A stretch of 64,000 bases of DNA from Salinadaptatus halalkaliphilus (GCF_006543045.1 NZ_RBZW01000021.1:1-64000), one strand, 5' to 3'; positions 1 to 8,682 are shown, counted from the first letter of the stretch. Numbers and translations are program-made. Notes: generated by a model from the letters alone, not told the origin.

Positions 1-61
1 ACTGGAGTGGGAGACCCTCTGGGAAACCTGGTTCGCCGCCATCCACTCATACTTCATTTCT

Positions 62-93
62 AAGCCTCACAGCATCCGCTGTGGGGCTTTTTT
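62..93 (+). terminator. Hairpin plus T-tract, intrinsic-terminator-like
   Basis: A 12-base-pair stem (62-73 pairing with 78-89, with one G-T pair) encloses a four-base loop and runs into six T residues at 88-93. This is the layout of a bacterial-style intrinsic terminator. It would end transcription entering from the left edge, before the tRNA gene. Archaeal terminators usually need only the T-run, so the strong hairpin is noteworthy. Frame 2 is open from base 2 to the stop at 152-154, straight through the hairpin, and frame 1 has a stop at 61-63. I cannot tell which, if either, is the end of an upstream gene. Confidence 0.6.
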
Positions 94-236
94 CATTTCC
101 AACGAGCGCGAGAGCGATCAGGAGCAATCGCTCGGTTCCGGAACATCCCTGTAGCGGCTGCGTCGCTCGAGCGTGCGATTTCCCCGCCGGCGGGGACCGT
201 AACCGTTATGCGCGCCACTCGTCTACTGGCAGTTGC

Positions 237-312
237 GCCAAGGTGGCAGAGTCCGGCCGAACGCAGCGGCCTGCAGAGCCGCCTACCGCCGGTTCAAATC
301 CGGCCCTTGGCT
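237..312 (+). tRNA. tRNA-Cys (anticodon GCA)
   Basis: The cloverleaf is complete. The acceptor stem pairs 237-243 with 305-311. The anticodon stem GCGGC/GCCGC encloses the loop CTGCAGA, with anticodon GCA at 273-275. The T arm has the GGTTCAAATCC pattern. The discriminator base is T at 312, as expected for cysteine tRNAs. CCA is not encoded. No intron is visible. Confidence 0.95.
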
Positions 313-754
313 TACTGTTGCAAACACTTTCGTGACCGGCGGGACGACCAATTTGGATATCGGACTTCGTCTCGCTCGTCTCGGAGTCACGGTCGGCCTG
401 TGGTTGTTGTACGGTCTGTGGTACGGCCTTCGGGAAACCCGCGGGCGATCTGTCGGTTGCCGGTGACGACGGATCGGATCCGTATCAGATCGTATTCGAA
501 AAGCACAGATTTTTCGATACGCTTCCGAACCGAGGAGTTCCGTATGGTTCTCGAGGCCGATCACGTCTTTTGAGCGGTGTCGGTGACGAGGGTGTGTCGT
601 ATCGATCGGCTCCTCGCACACCGTCGCGAGACGCTCTCGACCGTACCGATCCCGGACCCTCTCGCGCGAAACGAGATCGTAGCCAGTAACAACTGATTGG
701 GCGTTTTCGGGGCGAGCTGGGTGGCGATATGCACGGATTACGTTCGAGGGAGTG
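313..754. other. Gene-free stretch after tRNA-Cys
   Basis: This stretch of about 440 bases contains only shadow-like open frames with no recognisable product and no good start context. It separates the tRNA from the convergent end of the MoxR gene. I see no repeat, second tRNA or clear attachment-site duplication in it. Confidence 0.5.
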
Positions 755-1729
755 TTAGTGTGGCTGGCTTTCGACGGTCGGGACGGGGACGGATTCGAGG
801 ACGGACTCGAGTACCTGCGTGCTATCGATATCGTTGACGGTTGCCTCGGGCGTGAGGACGAGGCGGTGGGCCAGCACTGGCTGGGCGACCCGTCGGACAT
901 CGTCGGGAGTGACGTATTTGCGGCCGGCGATCATGGCGGCGACGCGGGCGGCTTCGAACAGTCGCTGGGTGCCGCGTGGGGAGACGCCGGTGTCGACGTG
1001 AGCGGCGGTTCGGGTCGCGCTGGCGATGGCGACGGCGTACTCGAGAACGTCGTCGTCGACGTGGATTCGTTCGGGGACGGCTCGGAGGTTGGTGACCTGC
1101 TCGTTTTCGAGGACGGTCTCGACGGAGGGTGTGGTCTGGGCGCGCGAGGCACGTCGCCGGAGAAGATCGGTTTCGCCGTCTTCGTCGGGGTAGCCGAGCG
1201 AGGTTTTGACGAGGAAGCGATCGAGTTGGGCCTCCGGGAGCGGGAAGGTGCCGTCCTGGTCGATCGGGTTCTGGGTCGCGATGACGAAAAACGGCGCTGG
1301 AAGCTGTCGGGTCTCGCCGTCGGTCGTGACTTGCCCTTCTTCCATGGCCTCGAGCAGCGCGGCCTGGGTCTTGGGTGGGGCGCGGTTGATCTCGTCGGCC
1401 AGCACGACGTTTGCGAAGATGGGGCCTTCGTTGAACTCGAAGTGTCGTTCGCGCTCGTTGAATACGTGCGTCCCGGTGACGTCGGCGGGGAGCAGATCCG
1501 GCGTGAACTGGATCCGTGAAAACGAGAGGCCGAGCACGTCGGCGAGGCTGCGAGCGGTGAGGGTCTTCCCGGTTCCCGGCACGTCCTCGAGCAGGACGTG
1601 ACCGCGACCGACGACGCCGACGAGTATTGTCTCGAGGACGTCCCGGTCGCAGATCACCGCCTCGCCGATCGCCTCACAGATCGTGTCGCTCAACTCGCTC
1701 GCGCGGGCAACGTCCATGGGAATCGCCAC
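755..1729 (-). CDS. MoxR-family AAA+ ATPase (module 1)
   Basis: This is a 324-residue AAA+ ATPase of the MoxR family, thought to act as a chaperone or remodeller together with DUF58 proteins. Walker A is EDVPGTGKT at about 48-56 and Walker B with the DEIN sequence is at about 108-114. The following ATQNP sensor motif and the C-terminal lid domain with SPRGTQRL are typical. It is the last gene of the operon DUF4129, DUF58, DUF7519-like, MoxR. A second start at residue 5 is possible. The family is certain; the substrate cannot be read from the sequence. Confidence 0.92.
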   Translation of the reverse strand: MAIPMDVARASELSDTICEAIGEAVICDRDVLETILVGVVGRGHVLLEDVPGTGKTLTARSLADVLGLSFSRIQFTPDLLPADVTGTHVFNERERHFEFNEGPIFANVVLADEINRAPPKTQAALLEAMEEGQVTTDGETRQLPAPFFVIATQNPIDQDGTFPLPEAQLDRFLVKTSLGYPDEDGETDLLRRRASRAQTTPSVETVLENEQVTNLRAVPERIHVDDDVLEYAVAIASATRTAAHVDTGVSPRGTQRLFEAARVAAMIAGRKYVTPDDVRRVAQPVLAHRLVLTPEATVNDIDSTQVLESVLESVPVPTVESQPH

Positions 1730-1762
1730 CGTTCGACGCGATAAATCAGTTTTGCTCGATTG

Positions 1763-2299
1763 TCACGATGGCCACTCGAACGAGAGCGTCTCGCGCGGGG
1801 CGAGCGCGACGGCGATGAGGGCGCCGGCGAGCAAGAGTAGTGCGACCGCGAGCAGGGGTTGCGTGCCGGCCACCAGCAGCGAGCCAGCGGTACCGAGGAC
1901 GACGATTGCACAGCCGGCGGTGAGACTCGCAAGCGCGTGTGCGAGCTCGGCGCGGACGGTGGGTGCCTCGCGCCCGAGTTGGCGGCCGACGCTGATCGCG
2001 TTGTGGCCGATATCCCACGCGAGGATCGACGCAGTAGTGCCGGTGAGGACGGTGGCGACGCCTGCTCCGTCGCCGGCGCTGACGAACACCGCGAGGACGA
2101 GTCCCGCTGCACCGACCGTCAGTACCGTCCGGTCGCCGACCAGCAACGCGAGAGCGAGCAGGAACCAGCCGATCGATGCGGTCGCCACTCCGTGTATCGA
2201 CCAGGGTACGGTACTGGCCCATCCAATGGCGGCGAGACAGACGGCAAGCCAGGCGCTGAGTATCGCTGGTGAGCCGTCGGGTGGGTTCGCGGCGTTCAT
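1763..2299 (-). CDS. Membrane protein of the MoxR/DUF58 operon (DUF7519-like)
   Basis: This 178-residue protein has about five to six hydrophobic segments and a central hydrophilic stretch WDIGHNAISVGRQLGREA that is characteristic of the small membrane protein found between DUF58 and MoxR genes in haloarchaea (I believe DUF7519). The start at 2299 is chosen because its ATG overlaps the DUF58 stop codon as ATGA at 2296-2299, which implies translational coupling. It probably helps anchor the MoxR/DUF58 machinery at the membrane; that role is inference. Confidence 0.75.
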   Translation of the reverse strand: MNAANPPDGSPAILSAWLAVCLAAIGWASTVPWSIHGVATASIGWFLLALALLVGDRTVLTVGAAGLVLAVFVSAGDGAGVATVLTGTTASILAWDIGHNAISVGRQLGREAPTVRAELAHALASLTAGCAIVVLGTAGSLLVAGTQPLLAVALLLLAGALIAVALAPRETLSFEWPS

Positions 2300-4236
2300 C
2301 GTGCCCTCCGGAGTGCGTCTTCGAACGACCGGTCCCACGCCCAGTCGACGACCGGGACGCCCAGCCCGCGAACTTCGTCGATCCGTCGCGATCGCTCGAG
2401 GTGGGCAACCGCCCGCGCCGGATCGTCTGTCGTCGTCGGATCCGGTGAGACGATGGCCACTGATGGTCCCCGCGCTCGAAGCGTTCGCACGATCTCGAGG
2501 ATGGTGTCGTCACAGAGCGGGCTGAACAGGAGGAGCTGTGCGTCGCTCGGGAGTCGTTCGAACTGGCCGAGATCGTAACCGGCCGACGCTGGAGGTCGTG
2601 GATCGATCGAATCGTGGCTGGTCAGCAGCGCTCGAGCGCGCTCGCGGTGGGCGTCGCCGGTCCCGGGGGACAGCCAGAGCGGTTCCGGGCCGATCGAGGC
2701 GAGGCCGACGCTGTGGCGCTCTGTCAGCAACGTATCCACCGCGCTCGCGGCGCCGGTAACCGAGCGGTCGACGGCGTGTTCGCCCGCGAAAAACTCCGGC
2801 GTGTAATAGGCGTCCCTTCGCGCGTCGATGGCGGGGATCACCACGGCCGACCGTTCGTCGTGAAAGGAGACGGTCGATAGTTCGTTCGTGCGTGCGTAGC
2901 GATTCCAGTCGATTCGTCCGACCGCGTCCCCGGGCTGGTACGCCCGGACGCTGTGGAACTCGAGTCCTGGGCCCGAATCCGTCGTCGCGAGCGAACCGGC
3001 TCGACGCCCGCCCTGGGTTCGGAGCGGAAGCTCGTCGCTCGAGGCCAGTGGCGGAGCTGTCGGTTGGCACGTGATCGACGGTGCCGTCTCGGGGGAGACA
3101 GACTCGAGTCGTTCGGCCGCGCCCGTGACGGGTCGGTCGACGAGTACGACCGGTTCGAACTCGTGTGTGCCGCGACGAGCCGTGATCGTGTACGTGATCG
3201 CGGTCGACTCGCCCGGGGCAAGCGAGGTGCCGAGTCGCGGCGAGCCGTCGACGACGGCCACGTCTGGGGGAACGCCGTCGACCAGCCGGAGGTCGGCGAG
3301 TCGTCGATCACCCTCGTTACGGACGCTGAGGACGACGTCGACGTCCGCGCCCGGTTCGGGTGTCGCGTCGCTGACGGCCCGCTCGACGGTCACCTCGAGG
3401 TCGCGGTCGAGTTCGATATTCGCGTACGCGGCGAAGCCGATGCCGACCGCCGCGGCGACGACGATCGGCGGTTGCTGGTAGAGGATGCCACCCACGAGGC
3501 CGACGAAGGCGACGACGGTCACGCCGTGCCAGTGACCGGTTGGAAGTCGATCGCCGTCGGGAATCTCGGGTTCGCTCGTCGGCTCGTCCTCCGCACCCGC
3601 GGTGTGTACTCGAGGCTGCGACGCGAACTCGGCGGATTCGACTGGAACGGTCGCGGTCGCTGCGATCGCGCTCATCGTTCGTCGCAGTTCGCGCGGTGCC
3701 TGTCGGCTCGGGAGATCGAGTGCGAGTCGTATTCGTTCTCGGAGCGGTCGCGACGGGGGGCCCTCGCTGTCGTCGAGCAGTCCCGCCGCGAGGGTGTCGT
3801 CGGTCCAGGTGCCGGCAGCGATCGCGTCGGTTGCTGCGTCTCCGGTTCGGTCGCGATCCTCGAGGAGGCCTCGTGCCAGCTCCTGGAGTCGCCGACGGAC
3901 CGTCTCGAACGTCTCGTCGGACCGGTCGCGGACGGATTCGACGGTCGCTGCGAGGTCGTCGCCGGGGACCGGAACCGGCGTCGCCGTCTCTCGCCGGGGG
4001 AATGTTGTCTCGGCTGGCGGGGTCAGAAGTCGCTGGCGAGCGATGCGATAGCTCTGGGCCAGGACGAGCGCCAGCAGGAGATATAGCGCCAGTTGCCCGA
4101 ACGCCTCGAGCCCGACGACGAGATCGGGGGGCAACATCTCGAGAACCCAGTCGGTCGCCACGAGGACGCTGCTACCGACGATCAGCGAGAGGACTGCAAC
4201 GGCCAGAACCGCCCCACGGAGGACGGATTCACGCAT
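2296..4236 (-). CDS. DUF58 protein with fused N-terminal membrane domain
   Basis: This is a 646-residue protein. Residues 1-75 hold two membrane segments, followed by a long soluble stretch. Near residue 235 two further membrane segments (VTVVAFVGLVGG and the following) begin the usual N-terminus of a DUF58 protein. A beta-rich domain and the DUF58 signature YQPGDAVGRIDWNRYAR follow. In related operons the first part is, as I recall, a separate small gene (DUF7269 type), so this reads as a fusion. The start at 4236 is used instead of an in-frame upstream ATG because it overlaps the upstream stop codon by eight bases. Confidence 0.85.
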   Translation of the reverse strand: MRESVLRGAVLAVAVLSLIVGSSVLVATDWVLEMLPPDLVVGLEAFGQLALYLLLALVLAQSYRIARQRLLTPPAETTFPRRETATPVPVPGDDLAATVESVRDRSDETFETVRRRLQELARGLLEDRDRTGDAATDAIAAGTWTDDTLAAGLLDDSEGPPSRPLRERIRLALDLPSRQAPRELRRTMSAIAATATVPVESAEFASQPRVHTAGAEDEPTSEPEIPDGDRLPTGHWHGVTVVAFVGLVGGILYQQPPIVVAAAVGIGFAAYANIELDRDLEVTVERAVSDATPEPGADVDVVLSVRNEGDRRLADLRLVDGVPPDVAVVDGSPRLGTSLAPGESTAITYTITARRGTHEFEPVVLVDRPVTGAAERLESVSPETAPSITCQPTAPPLASSDELPLRTQGGRRAGSLATTDSGPGLEFHSVRAYQPGDAVGRIDWNRYARTNELSTVSFHDERSAVVIPAIDARRDAYYTPEFFAGEHAVDRSVTGAASAVDTLLTERHSVGLASIGPEPLWLSPGTGDAHRERARALLTSHDSIDPRPPASAGYDLGQFERLPSDAQLLLFSPLCDDTILEIVRTLRARGPSVAIVSPDPTTTDDPARAVAHLERSRRIDEVRGLGVPVVDWAWDRSFEDALRRAR

Positions 4237-5065
4237 CGGAATCGTCCTCCGTCGCGTGGAGTCCGCGGCCCAACTCCCGCGCCCGCTGCTCTCGCTTGGC
4301 AGTCGGGTTTCGGTCGCCGTACCGGCTGTCTTCGAACAGTCGTTGGAGTTCGCCGACGGTTTCGGCGTCGAACCCGTGGTCGATCGCTGCCGCTCGGACG
4401 TCGTCGGCCGTCGCTGTGTCGTCGTCACCTTTCCCGACCGATTCGGTCACGGTCTGCCACGCCTGGTAGATGTCGTTGTCGGCCGGCCGATCGCTCGGGG
4501 TCTCGAGCGTGGCGGCGGGCGACGCGTTGTCGGCCGGTGGCTGTTGGTGTCGTTCGACAGTCGTCGCCGTCGCCTCGAGGGGCGGCGTCTCGGTGGCGTC
4601 TCGAGCCAGGATGACGGCAGTGCCGGCGACGGCGAGAACGAGTGCCAGTGCTGCGACGACGAGTGCCACGCTATCGGCGATGGTGGCGGTCAAACTCGTC
4701 TCGCCGCCCCAGCCGGCGAGTACCAGCCAGCCAAGGACGGCAGCGACGCCGCCGATTCCGAGCGCGAGTACCAGCGCACTCGTCTCGGGATTCGAGCGGG
4801 CGATCCGGACGAGGATCACCAGACCGACGATGGCGACGCCGAGCAGGAGCCACTCCGCCGGCAATGAGCCACTCTCGTCGCCTTCGGGCTGTTCACCGAC
4901 TGCCTCCTCGAGGAGTTGTGCCTCCTCGTCGTCCAGGTCGGCGGGATCGAGCGTTTGGTCGTCGTCGACGACGGAGATGGCAGTTGGGAGTGCCGGGGCG
5001 GCGACCGCCACGACCAGGATTCCAGTGATCCCGAGACAGAGCATCCACGCGAACGTCCTGGTCAC
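4229..5065 (-). CDS. DUF4129-domain membrane protein (module 1)
   Basis: This 278-residue protein begins with a hydrophobic signal or anchor segment. Two to three further membrane segments lie at about 75-150. A C-terminal DUF4129 domain (about 195-270) contains the characteristic LQRLFEDSRYG motif. DUF4129 is usually the C-terminal part of membrane transglutaminase-like proteins; the transglutaminase core is missing here. The start is a GTG at 5065. A TATA-like ATATA box at 5090-5095, about 27 bases upstream on this strand, supports it and suggests a leaderless transcript. It is the first gene of the module 1 operon. Confidence 0.82.
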   Translation of the reverse strand: MTRTFAWMLCLGITGILVVAVAAPALPTAISVVDDDQTLDPADLDDEEAQLLEEAVGEQPEGDESGSLPAEWLLLGVAIVGLVILVRIARSNPETSALVLALGIGGVAAVLGWLVLAGWGGETSLTATIADSVALVVAALALVLAVAGTAVILARDATETPPLEATATTVERHQQPPADNASPAATLETPSDRPADNDIYQAWQTVTESVGKGDDDTATADDVRAAAIDHGFDAETVGELQRLFEDSRYGDRNPTAKREQRARELGRGLHATEDDSDA

Positions 5066-5156
5066 GCAAACTGTGTGGGAATGGAGGGAGATATACGATT
5101 CGGTGGCCGGTATCGTCTGCCGGATCTCCGAAAAAATACTACGCTACACATCTAAA

Positions 5157-5165
5157 TATTATATA
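5157..5165 (+). promoter_or_regulatory. TATA-like box for the leader ORF and beta-helix gene
   Basis: The sequence TATTATATA lies 22-30 bases before the ATG at 5187. This is the normal spacing for a haloarchaeal TATA box and a start site at or next to the first codon. It sits in a local AT-rich patch within GC-rich DNA. Confidence 0.6.
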
Positions 5166-5186
5166 CTGCGAGCGACGAATAGTGGT

Positions 5187-5246
5187 ATGCATCTGGTCTA
5201 TCGCCCTCCGTCGGGCGTGTCGGTGACGGAGGCTGAATCCGCATGA
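5187..5246 (+). CDS. 19-residue leader ORF coupled to the beta-helix gene
   Basis: This ATG-started frame of 19 codons reads MHLVYRPPSGVSVTEAESA. Its TGA overlaps the ATG of the next gene as ATGA at 5243-5246. The placement relative to the TATA-like box predicts that the transcript begins at this ATG. An 8-base-pair inverted repeat (5205-5212 with 5225-5232) lies inside it. Together these features suggest a translated leader that controls the downstream gene. There is no homology evidence, so it could also be untranslated leader RNA. Confidence 0.45.
   Translation: MHLVYRPPSGVSVTEAESA
5205..5232 (+). promoter_or_regulatory. Inverted repeat inside the leader ORF
   Basis: CCTCCGTC at 5205-5212 pairs perfectly with GACGGAGG at 5225-5232 around a 12-base loop. 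In RNA it would form a hairpin ending 10 bases before the start codon of the beta-helix gene at 5243. Confidence 0.45.
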
Positions 5247-7237
5247 CCGACGGCTATCCGGAGCCGCCACGAACTGCGTGGGGCGATCTGGCACTGGTGA
5301 GCGAGGCGGACGATCCGAGGGCTTATGAAGGCGTGTGGGGCGTCGTCCAGGACCGGGAGAACTGGCGCGAACTCCAACGCAAAATCCTCGAGGAGGGGAC
5401 CTACGAGCAGCGACCCGAGGCGGCGCCGTTCGACGGGGCGAAGTACCACGCGACGGATATCAACACGGTATTCGCCTGGGACGAGGACGACGCGGCGTGG
5501 CAGCCGCTAAACACCGGAACAGCGGCCGATCCGGTCCCCGGGAGGACCCACCTCGAGTCGGTCGCCGCGGATCGGACGAACGCCGTCGTCTGGGCCGACC
5601 GCTACGCCGATTTGCAGTCGGCGCTCGACGAACTGAATGCCGGTGACGTCCTGTTCGTCCCGAAATCGAGCGGCCCCTACGAGGAGACGCCGACGCTCCC
5701 GCCGACCGACGATATCGCGATCGTCAGCAACGGTGCCGTCTGGCGACCTGGCCCCGGCGACGACCGGGCGTTCGAGGATCCACATACTTACAGCGAGTGG
5801 ACAGGGGATGTCTTTACGCCGTCTCGAGTGACCGACACGCCCTCGACACTCGATCGCGAAATCCGGGTGGCGGACCCGCGTTTATTCGCCGAAGGCGATA
5901 CGGTTCGCCTGTGGGATCCCGACGAGACGTATCGGGATATTGAGGCGGGCCAGATGGGGACGGGTGCGGGGATTCCACAGGGCGAATTGCTCACCGTTCG
6001 AGGAGTCGATGGCGACGCCGTCGGGATCGAACCCGCCGTTCGGTTCGAGTATGCAAACAGTGGCGGCAACCTCGTGTTAGAGCGGGTCGACCATCCGATA
6101 GACGGGCTTCGAATCGAGGGGTTTCGGTTCGAGAATCACGGCTGGGCGGTGTCGCTGTACTATCTAAAAAACGCCCGCGTGACGGATTGTACGTTCACGA
6201 ACTGCGAATCGCGTGCGATCGAGTTCAACGCGTGTTACGATTCCGTCGCGAGCGATATCAGGCTCAGAAACGTCGACGGCTACGGGATCGGTGCCAACAG
6301 GGGCTCGTTTCACACGACGATTACGGATGTCGACGCCGAAAACGTCAGCAGCTACGTCGTCGCCGCCGGCTGGAGCAGACGGTATCCAAACCCCGTCTAC
6401 GACGTGACTGCAGCGAATATTCGCGGGCGAAACTCCCAGTTCGTCTGTGAGGCTCACCACGGTGCGGAGTTCGTCCGCTTTCGAAACGTCGTCGCGGACA
6501 ACGCGGAACTGTGTAAGCTTCGGGGCAGAGACCAGCAACTGATCGGGGGACAGGCGAGAGTGACGCGACCGATCGGGCCGGATTCCGACGTGATCCACCT
6601 CACGCAAGCCCCGGAAAACGTCTCGATACGCGGCGTCGACGTGTCCGGAACCGACGCGAACATCCTGCACGTGATCAACTTGGAACCGGATCTCGCCGCG
6701 AAAAACGTCACCATCAGCGACGTGTCCGTCGAGCAGGCGACGCAGTTTCTGTCGATCGGTGCGGGCGGAACTGCGACCGACGATATTTCGATCGAAAACG
6801 TCGTCGTCCGTGACGCAGAGATTGCTCGCCTCTCTCACACCGATCCGGCCGACGAGGACGAACGCTCGTGGTTCATCCGGTATCGGGACGACATCCACAC
6901 CGATGGGTTCACCGTCGACGGCTGTCTCGTCCACGACTTCCAGACGACGACGACCGGCTGGATTCTCCGACACCGGCCGAACGCAGCCATCGACGGTCGG
7001 TTCACGATCAAAAACTGTGCGTTTGGGGGTGCCGTGAGCGGACTGCTAGTCGAGCCCGACAACGCCCTCGCAGTCCACGGCTGTACGTTCGAGGACTGCG
7101 ATACCGTCCTCCACGAGGACTCCGGTCACCCGCGTCATTTCAGGGACAACGTCTACGTCGGGTCGACGACGCTTCCTCGAGCGGAAGGGACCGACAGCAT
7201 GACGACACCGTCTGGCGTCGCCGACCGTCTCTGGTGA
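5243..7237 (+). CDS. Right-handed parallel beta-helix protein
   Basis: This 664-residue protein has an N-terminal globular part (about 1-110) and a long region (about 115-640) of short repeating strands with ladder-like asparagine, valine and isoleucine patterns (for example VTDCTFTNC, IENVVVRDAEI, VHGCTFEDCD). This is typical of right-handed beta-helix carbohydrate-active or surface proteins. No signal peptide, Tat motif or membrane anchor is visible at the start, which is unusual for this fold. It lies beside the UDP-GlcNAc genes, so a role in polysaccharide handling is plausible but unproven. Catalytic residues could not be assigned. Confidence 0.75.
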   Translation: MTDGYPEPPRTAWGDLALVSEADDPRAYEGVWGVVQDRENWRELQRKILEEGTYEQRPEAAPFDGAKYHATDINTVFAWDEDDAAWQPLNTGTAADPVPGRTHLESVAADRTNAVVWADRYADLQSALDELNAGDVLFVPKSSGPYEETPTLPPTDDIAIVSNGAVWRPGPGDDRAFEDPHTYSEWTGDVFTPSRVTDTPSTLDREIRVADPRLFAEGDTVRLWDPDETYRDIEAGQMGTGAGIPQGELLTVRGVDGDAVGIEPAVRFEYANSGGNLVLERVDHPIDGLRIEGFRFENHGWAVSLYYLKNARVTDCTFTNCESRAIEFNACYDSVASDIRLRNVDGYGIGANRGSFHTTITDVDAENVSSYVVAAGWSRRYPNPVYDVTAANIRGRNSQFVCEAHHGAEFVRFRNVVADNAELCKLRGRDQQLIGGQARVTRPIGPDSDVIHLTQAPENVSIRGVDVSGTDANILHVINLEPDLAAKNVTISDVSVEQATQFLSIGAGGTATDDISIENVVVRDAEIARLSHTDPADEDERSWFIRYRDDIHTDGFTVDGCLVHDFQTTTTGWILRHRPNAAIDGRFTIKNCAFGGAVSGLLVEPDNALAVHGCTFEDCDTVLHEDSGHPRHFRDNVYVGSTTLPRAEGTDSMTTPSGVADRLW

Positions 7238-7425
7238 GTCACGTGAACGAAACTCGTCGAGCGCTGTTGGTAACGGTCGGCGCGATGTCGGTCCCGCTGT
7301 CTTCCTCGAGGCCCTCGAGCACGTCCACGTCCCCGACGGTGTCGGCGGACGAGCGGGTCTACGGCGCCGGGACGTACGGCGCTGGTGCTTACGGCGGCGT
7401 CCGTCTCGGCGACGAATCGAAGTGA
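7234..7425 (+). CDS. Small protein with YGAGTYGAGAYGG tail
   Basis: This is a 63-residue frame starting at a GTG that overlaps the beta-helix stop codon as GTGA (or at the GTG at 7243). A twin-arginine and hydrophobic start (NETRRALLVTVGAM) resembles a short export signal. It is followed by a serine/threonine-rich linker and a glycine-tyrosine repeat (ERVYGAGTYGAGAYGG). Similar Gly-Tyr repeats occur at the ends of haloarchaeal surface proteins. Coupling to the beta-helix gene suggests they work together. No function is known to me. Confidence 0.5.
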   Translation: MSHVNETRRALLVTVGAMSVPLSSSRPSSTSTSPTVSADERVYGAGTYGAGAYGGVRLGDESK

Positions 7426-7471
7426 GCAGTCTCGCTGGTTGGGTCGAGATTATACCGCACACAGCGCATCC

Positions 7472-8656
7472 TCACCGATCCCGGTCGACGACCTCGCCGG
7501 GGTCGGTCGTCGCGTTCGCCGAGAGCGCCAGGCCGGGTGCGAGACTCGAGTCGATCCCCGTTTTGACCTCGGGGCCGGCGACGACGCCGAACTTTCGACG
7601 GCCGGTCGAGACGCGCTCGCCTTTGACGGTGTGTTCGACGGGCTCGTCATCGTGGCGGAGGTTCGCGACGGTCGTGCCGGCGCCGAAGTTGACGTCCCGG
7701 CCGAGTACGCTGTCGCCGACGTACGAGAGGTGGCCGACGGTCGCGCCCTGCATGAGCACGCTGTTTTTGACTTCGACGGCGTGGCCGACGTGTGCGTCCT
7801 CGCCGACCAGGGTGGCGCCGCGGACGTAGGCATTCGGCCCGACCGAGGCTCCCGATCGGATCAACACGGGCCCCTCGAGGACGACCCCGGCGTCGACGCT
7901 CGCACCGGACTCGACGACGACGGGCCCCCGAACGACGGCGTCGTCGCTGACCGTTCCCTCGAGACGGGGCTCGAGCTCGTCGAGTTTCCACTCGTTGGCT
8001 GCGAGCAGTTCCCAGGGGCGGCCGACATCCAGCCAGCGATCGAGGACGACCGGCCGAACGGTGTCGGCCTCGATCACGCGTGCGAGAACGTCGGTGATCT
8101 CGCGTTCGCCGCGTTCGCTCGCCGGCACCTCGAGCCAGTTGCGAGCCTGGGCGGGGAAGACGTAGACGCCGGCGTTGGCGAGCGTCGAGGGCGGCTCGTC
8201 GGGTTTTTCGACGATGCCGGTGACGGTCTCGTCGGCGGTCTCGAGGACGCCGTAGTTCGTCGGATCGTCGACGCGGACGGCGCCGACGGCGGGGCCGACC
8301 TCGAACAGGTGAGCGATCGCATCGGGGTCGTAGAGGTTGTCGCCGTTGAGGACGGCAAACGGCTCGGCCGTGAGGTGGTCGCGCGCGGCGGCGACGGCGT
8401 CGGCGGTGCCAGCCCGTTCGCGCTGGACGGCGTAATCGACCGGGACCCCGCGATAGCTGTCGCCGAAGTAGTCGCGAACGGCGTCACCCTCGTAGCCGAC
8501 GACGACGACGAGTTTGTCCACCCCGGCCTCGACGGCGGTGTCGGCGGTGTGGGCGACGATCGGGCGGTCGGCGACCGGGAGCATCGGTTTGGGAACGTCA
8601 CTCGAGAGCGGTCTGATTCGAGTGCCCTCACCAGCCGCGAGCAGAACTGCGTACAT
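7472..8656 (-). CDS. glmU: Bifunctional UDP-GlcNAc pyrophosphorylase / GlcN-1-P acetyltransferase
   Basis: This 394-residue protein would acetylate glucosamine-1-phosphate and transfer UMP to make UDP-N-acetylglucosamine. The N-terminal nucleotidyltransferase domain starts with LLAAGEGTRIRPL and carries the KPMLP lysine. The C-terminal left-handed beta-helix (about 240-394) has the archaeal GlmU acetyltransferase signatures EVKNSVLMQGATVGHLSYVG and NFGAGTTVANLRHD. It is divergent from glmM, with glmS nearby. A TATA box on its strand lies within an inverted repeat at 8683-8704. Confidence 0.88.
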   Translation of the reverse strand: MYAVLLAAGEGTRIRPLSSDVPKPMLPVADRPIVAHTADTAVEAGVDKLVVVVGYEGDAVRDYFGDSYRGVPVDYAVQRERAGTADAVAAARDHLTAEPFAVLNGDNLYDPDAIAHLFEVGPAVGAVRVDDPTNYGVLETADETVTGIVEKPDEPPSTLANAGVYVFPAQARNWLEVPASERGEREITDVLARVIEADTVRPVVLDRWLDVGRPWELLAANEWKLDELEPRLEGTVSDDAVVRGPVVVESGASVDAGVVLEGPVLIRSGASVGPNAYVRGATLVGEDAHVGHAVEVKNSVLMQGATVGHLSYVGDSVLGRDVNFGAGTTVANLRHDDEPVEHTVKGERVSTGRRKFGVVAGPEVKTGIDSSLAPGLALSANATTDPGEVVDRDR

Positions 8657-8682
8657 TATCTCGTCTCACTCGCTCGTATGAT

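Noticed and set aside
283-900. Long minus-strand frame overlapping the tRNA-Cys gene and the 3' end of the MoxR gene
   Set aside because: It crosses the tRNA on the opposite strand, is arginine- and serine-rich and shows no domain; it is a GC-rich shadow frame.
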